A stretch of DNA of 64,000 nt. Source: Erythrobacter longus (GTDB lineage: Bacteria; Pseudomonadota; Alphaproteobacteria; Sphingomonadales; Sphingomonadaceae). The stretch lies in NCBI RefSeq assembly GCF_000715015.1, contig NZ_JMIW01000003.1, positions 248,001 through 312,000 of the forward strand, in the 5' to 3' direction. The stretch's first letter is position 1; every line of letters begins with the position of its first letter. The notes beneath the pieces are model-generated. The model did not search any database. It was given only the letters and a program-made list of their open reading frames with translations, and was not told where the DNA came from. Made by a program: the position numbers and the translations under genes. Of this stretch, positions 61,226 to 64,000 are shown one piece after another.

Positions 61226-64000
61226 TTAGAAGCGCCAGCTCAGCGAAGCCTGCGCCTGGTCGTTCGAGAGAACGCCGCGGCCCATGTCTGAGGTGACAGA
61301 GACAGATGCTGAGAAGTTGTTGCCCAGCAGCATCTCGGCGCCAGCATTGACGCTCACCCATTGTGGGTCGAGCGCGTTTGAGATCTCAAACGGCGTGTCT
61401 GAAGCGCCGAAGAAGTGTGCAACCACTGTGTCCTCGGTATCGGCCAGTTCGCGGGCATAAGCCACCGAACCAAAGGCACGAAGCGAGCTCTTCTCGGTTG
61501 CCATGATGTCCACGCTAGCCATCGCACCAACCTTTGCCCCTACCGAGGTGAAGGTACGGTCAGCAACGGAGAGACCAAAAGCACCAGCACCGGTCTCATC
61601 AAAGCCACCGATACGGTTGCTGAGATAATCCATGCTGACCACTGGACCCACTTCGAGACCTTGCGCAAGATCGAAAGCGTAGCCAAGGCGAACGCCGCCG
61701 AAGACTTGATCACCATCAGATTGACCCACAGATGAGTCAAACGCATTCAGGAACTCGCCAGATGACTGACGGGTAGAGCCCAGACGTTGATCCGCGGTAC
61801 CGGCATAACCATCAGCGAAGAGGCCACCGTCGCTGTAAGTCGCGTAAATTGCGACCGAGCGGCTGATGTCTTCTTGCGGTTGGTTACCGGCAAGCGCCAG
61901 CTGGCTGTTGCGGATGTTGGACACCGCGACGCCGAAGCTGAAGTCTTCTGACAGACGAAGGTCTGCACCAACGGTGATCTCACCGGCTTGGTTCAAAGAT
62001 GCCTGTTCAAAGGCATTTGCGCCAATCTCGCCAGTGCTCAGACCGTTGACACCAAAAGCGCCAAAGCCAGAGGTGCCATTGCCAGAAACGCTCTGCTGGA
62101 GCTGGCCACCGTTACGGTAGATGCCAGATGCGGTACCGAAGACGCCGACCTTACCGATTTCAGCAGGTGCACCGCCAGCAATCGCATAGCTCGCATTGCC
62201 AGCAGCGGTGAAGCCGCCTGCAGCCCGCGATCCGTCACGCAGAGCCAGAGTGCGCTGAGCAATCTGACCTGTGAAACGGTGCGAGAACGAGTTCGCCGTG
62301 AAGGTCTGGTTGAACGCGCTCACTGGCGTGATGGCGGTCAACGTGCTGCCAAGCGTGTCGAAGCTTGCGCTATCGACAAAGTCGAACAGACCGGCAAATT
62401 CAGTGAAGCGTGATGCACGAAGGTTATCAAGCGCTCCGCCCAGCGATTCCATCTGGCTGCCACGGCTCAGTGTGCGAAGGCTGCGAGCGGTGATCTCTAC
62501 GATCACTTCGCCGCCTTCTACCCGGCTTTCAGCCTGCAGTGTTGCAGAGTTGCTGAGAAGAACGGTGCTGTCGAAGGTACCATCAATCGCGCCAGCGGTA
62601 AGAGCGGTATATTCTGTACCAAAGCGAGGACGACGATCTTCAGTGCTTACCAACAGTGTACCACCAAGGAAGGCTGTGCCGGTAATGTCGTACACGTCCG
62701 AGCTGACTGCCCCGCGACGACCACGGCTGAATTCCGAAAGGATGAAGCCGGCAGACGTTTGGAGGAAATCACCATTGACGGTCATGTCGCCAAACGCCCC
62801 AAAACCACCAGCATTCAGCAGGCCGTTGCCATTCAGAAGGGCATTGGTGTTGATTGTACCACCGTTACCGGCAAGCTCACCGCTAACGAGAAGGTAGAAC
62901 GGCGTGTTCACCGTGCCGTCAACTTCGACCAAGCCACCGAATTGTTCGATGTCCTGAATAATGGTCAACGCAAATGGCGAGTCCACGAAGAGTTCAGCGT
63001 CTGATGCGTTAACGACCAGCTTGTCGATCTCAACGTCGAGATCAACGGTGGTGCGTCCTGCATTGTTCATATGAACTTCGAAGTACTGTGCCGGGTTTGC
63101 GAATGCGACGCCAATAGTACCGTCGGTGTTCTGAGGAACAAAGCCGGTCGAACCTGGGCCAAGCAGAACCGAGCTTTCAGGAACGGTGGTATCAATGCCT
63201 TCGAAGCCAGGAGTGATATCGGTTGGGAAGCCGGAGATATCCTGACCCAAGATCGAACCGAAGTTCCCGCCGGATGCAGTAATGCCTGGCTCGGGCCCCG
63301 TTGGAATACCGTTGACGATATTGCCATTTGCGTCCTGGATAAAGAAGCCCGGATCGAGATCCTGCGTCCAGTGTGTTGCATCTGACCAGTTGCCGTCACC
63401 AGCATTGGCAGAAACATACTTATAAGGCGTGTTCTCGGTGATGAACTCAAAGAACGGATAGAGCGGGTTGTAGAAGCTTACATCTGAGTAAGTGCCGCCG
63501 AGGCCGAAGAAGTCAAACCCGCCCGAAAGAACGCCGATTGCAAGCGGGAAGCCCGCAAGCTGGTCAGCAACCAGTGGAGAGCCCGAATCGCCCGGACCCG
63601 TGCCTGCTTCACCAGGAAGAGCATCGCCATCGAAGAAGTCTATGCCAAGCACGTTGTCAATCGTGCCACAGCTGATGTTGGAGCCGGTGAAGTCACAACC
63701 AGCTACTTCTTCAGGTGTACGATCAGGGTTGTCGAAATCGGTCCAGTAGTAGTTCTGGCTCTCGAACCCGAGCGTCTGCGTTGCAGGAGCGAAGTCCGGG
63801 AATACCCCATCAATAAAGTCACTGGTGCTGCCCAGAAGGCCGAGCATGTTTTCACCGACACGGCGAAGGAAGCGGCTGCCCGCGTTCGTACCGCCGGTAA
63901 GGCCGGTGCCGTTGGTGCCGTAACCGACTTGAAGAACGTGAGTCACTTCGGAGAGCGGTGTGAGCAAGATCGACAAAGACGGCACGTCCGTGATCGGCGC
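61226..64000 (-). CDS. Trypsin-like serine protease autotransporter, C-terminal part
   Basis: At least 924 residues are present and the N-terminus lies beyond the window. Near the visible start is a chymotrypsin-type active-site serine (GDSGSPLVAD). A passenger region with repeated strand-turn units (DVEIDKLVVNASDAELFVDS, GTLLVSTEDRRPR) follows. The last 280 residues form an autotransporter beta-barrel ending SLSWRF with terminal phenylalanine. It is likely a secreted or surface-exposed protease. The open frame continues to the window edge. Confidence 0.9.
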   Translation of the reverse strand, partial: APITDVPSLSILLTPLSEVTHVLQVGYGTNGTGLTGGTNAGSRFLRRVGENMLGLLGSTSDFIDGVFPDFAPATQTLGFESQNYYWTDFDNPDRTPEEVAGCDFTGSNISCGTIDNVLGIDFFDGDALPGEAGTGPGDSGSPLVADQLAGFPLAIGVLSGGFDFFGLGGTYSDVSFYNPLYPFFEFITENTPYKYVSANAGDGNWSDATHWTQDLDPGFFIQDANGNIVNGIPTGPEPGITASGGNFGSILGQDISGFPTDITPGFEGIDTTVPESSVLLGPGSTGFVPQNTDGTIGVAFANPAQYFEVHMNNAGRTTVDLDVEIDKLVVNASDAELFVDSPFALTIIQDIEQFGGLVEVDGTVNTPFYLLVSGELAGNGGTINTNALLNGNGLLNAGGFGAFGDMTVNGDFLQTSAGFILSEFSRGRRGAVSSDVYDITGTAFLGGTLLVSTEDRRPRFGTEYTALTAGAIDGTFDSTVLLSNSATLQAESRVEGGEVIVEITARSLRTLSRGSQMESLGGALDNLRASRFTEFAGLFDFVDSASFDTLGSTLTAITPVSAFNQTFTANSFSHRFTGQIAQRTLALRDGSRAAGGFTAAGNASYAIAGGAPAEIGKVGVFGTASGIYRNGGQLQQSVSGNGTSGFGAFGVNGLSTGEIGANAFEQASLNQAGEITVGADLRLSEDFSFGVAVSNIRNSQLALAGNQPQEDISRSVAIYATYSDGGLFADGYAGTADQRLGSTRQSSGEFLNAFDSSVGQSDGDQVFGGVRLGYAFDLAQGLEVGPVVSMDYLSNRIGGFDETGAGAFGLSVADRTFTSVGAKVGAMASVDIMATEKSSLRAFGSVAYARELADTEDTVVAHFFGASDTPFEISNALDPQWVSVNAGAEMLLGNNFSASVSVTSDMGRGVLSNDQAQASLSWRF

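Overview
The window looks like a chromosomal segment of an alphaproteobacterium of the order Sphingomonadales, most likely an Erythrobacter-like marine member. Supporting signs are ChpT (the CtrA-pathway phosphotransferase), a GTG-started RpoH, DUF3297 and DUF3311 proteins, a class GN sortase with its VIT/vWA target, a pyrB-pyrC' pair, and the tig/clpP/clpX order. The organism is inferred from gene content only.

Layout. 1-11.5 kb: start of zwf (leaves the window) with a divergent LacI regulator, rimO, a DUF1761 membrane protein, a TrkA-N potassium channel, surE, a serS with a large internal insertion, a lipoprotein, a PKHD hydroxylase, a membrane protein and an SSS symporter with its DUF3311 partner. 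11.7-15.9 kb: a nitric-oxide/c-di-GMP signalling locus (membrane diguanylate cyclase, winged-helix regulator, H-NOX haem sensor, HNOBA-GGDEF-EAL enzyme) in which three of the four genes carry a lesion. 16.0-25.0 kb: an integrative element of about 9 kb in the 3' end of tRNA-Val(CAC), bounded by 50-bp direct repeats. It carries a tyrosine integrase, a large fused restriction-modification enzyme, an AlpA-like regulator, a Toprim primase, a DUF3987 protein and two small phage-type genes, but no capsid genes. This suggests a satellite-like island with a defence cargo.

25.2-35.4 kb: sppA, pyrB-pyrC', then an orphan ParA / ribbon-helix-helix / TPR-SPOR operon facing a SEL1-SPOR gene, and a DUF418 protein. 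35.2-45.3 kb: bfd and bfr, each with a similar TTGCGA-N5-TCGCA(A/T) site upstream, then DUF2721, der, a CHAP protein, DUF3297, tRNA-Leu(TAG), tig with a histone-H1-like tail, an exported amidase, clpP and clpX. 45.3-54.5 kb: a YgeA-like racemase, a fasciclin gene behind an anti-sigma/ECF-sigma pair, mtgA, an M20 peptidase, a sortase and target pair, and an XRE regulator. 54.5-64 kb: rpoH, rluD-type pseudouridine synthase, a JAMM protein, chpT, a cell-wall amidase, an SdsA1-like sulfatase, RNase P RNA, and the C-terminal part of a trypsin-like autotransporter that leaves the window.

The best candidates for something unusual are the decaying NO/c-di-GMP locus, the tRNA-Val island with paired subterminal repeats and an iteron-like array, the inserted domain in SerRS, the lysine/alanine tail of trigger factor, the SigK/RskA/fasciclin arrangement, and two families of dispersed intergenic repeats.
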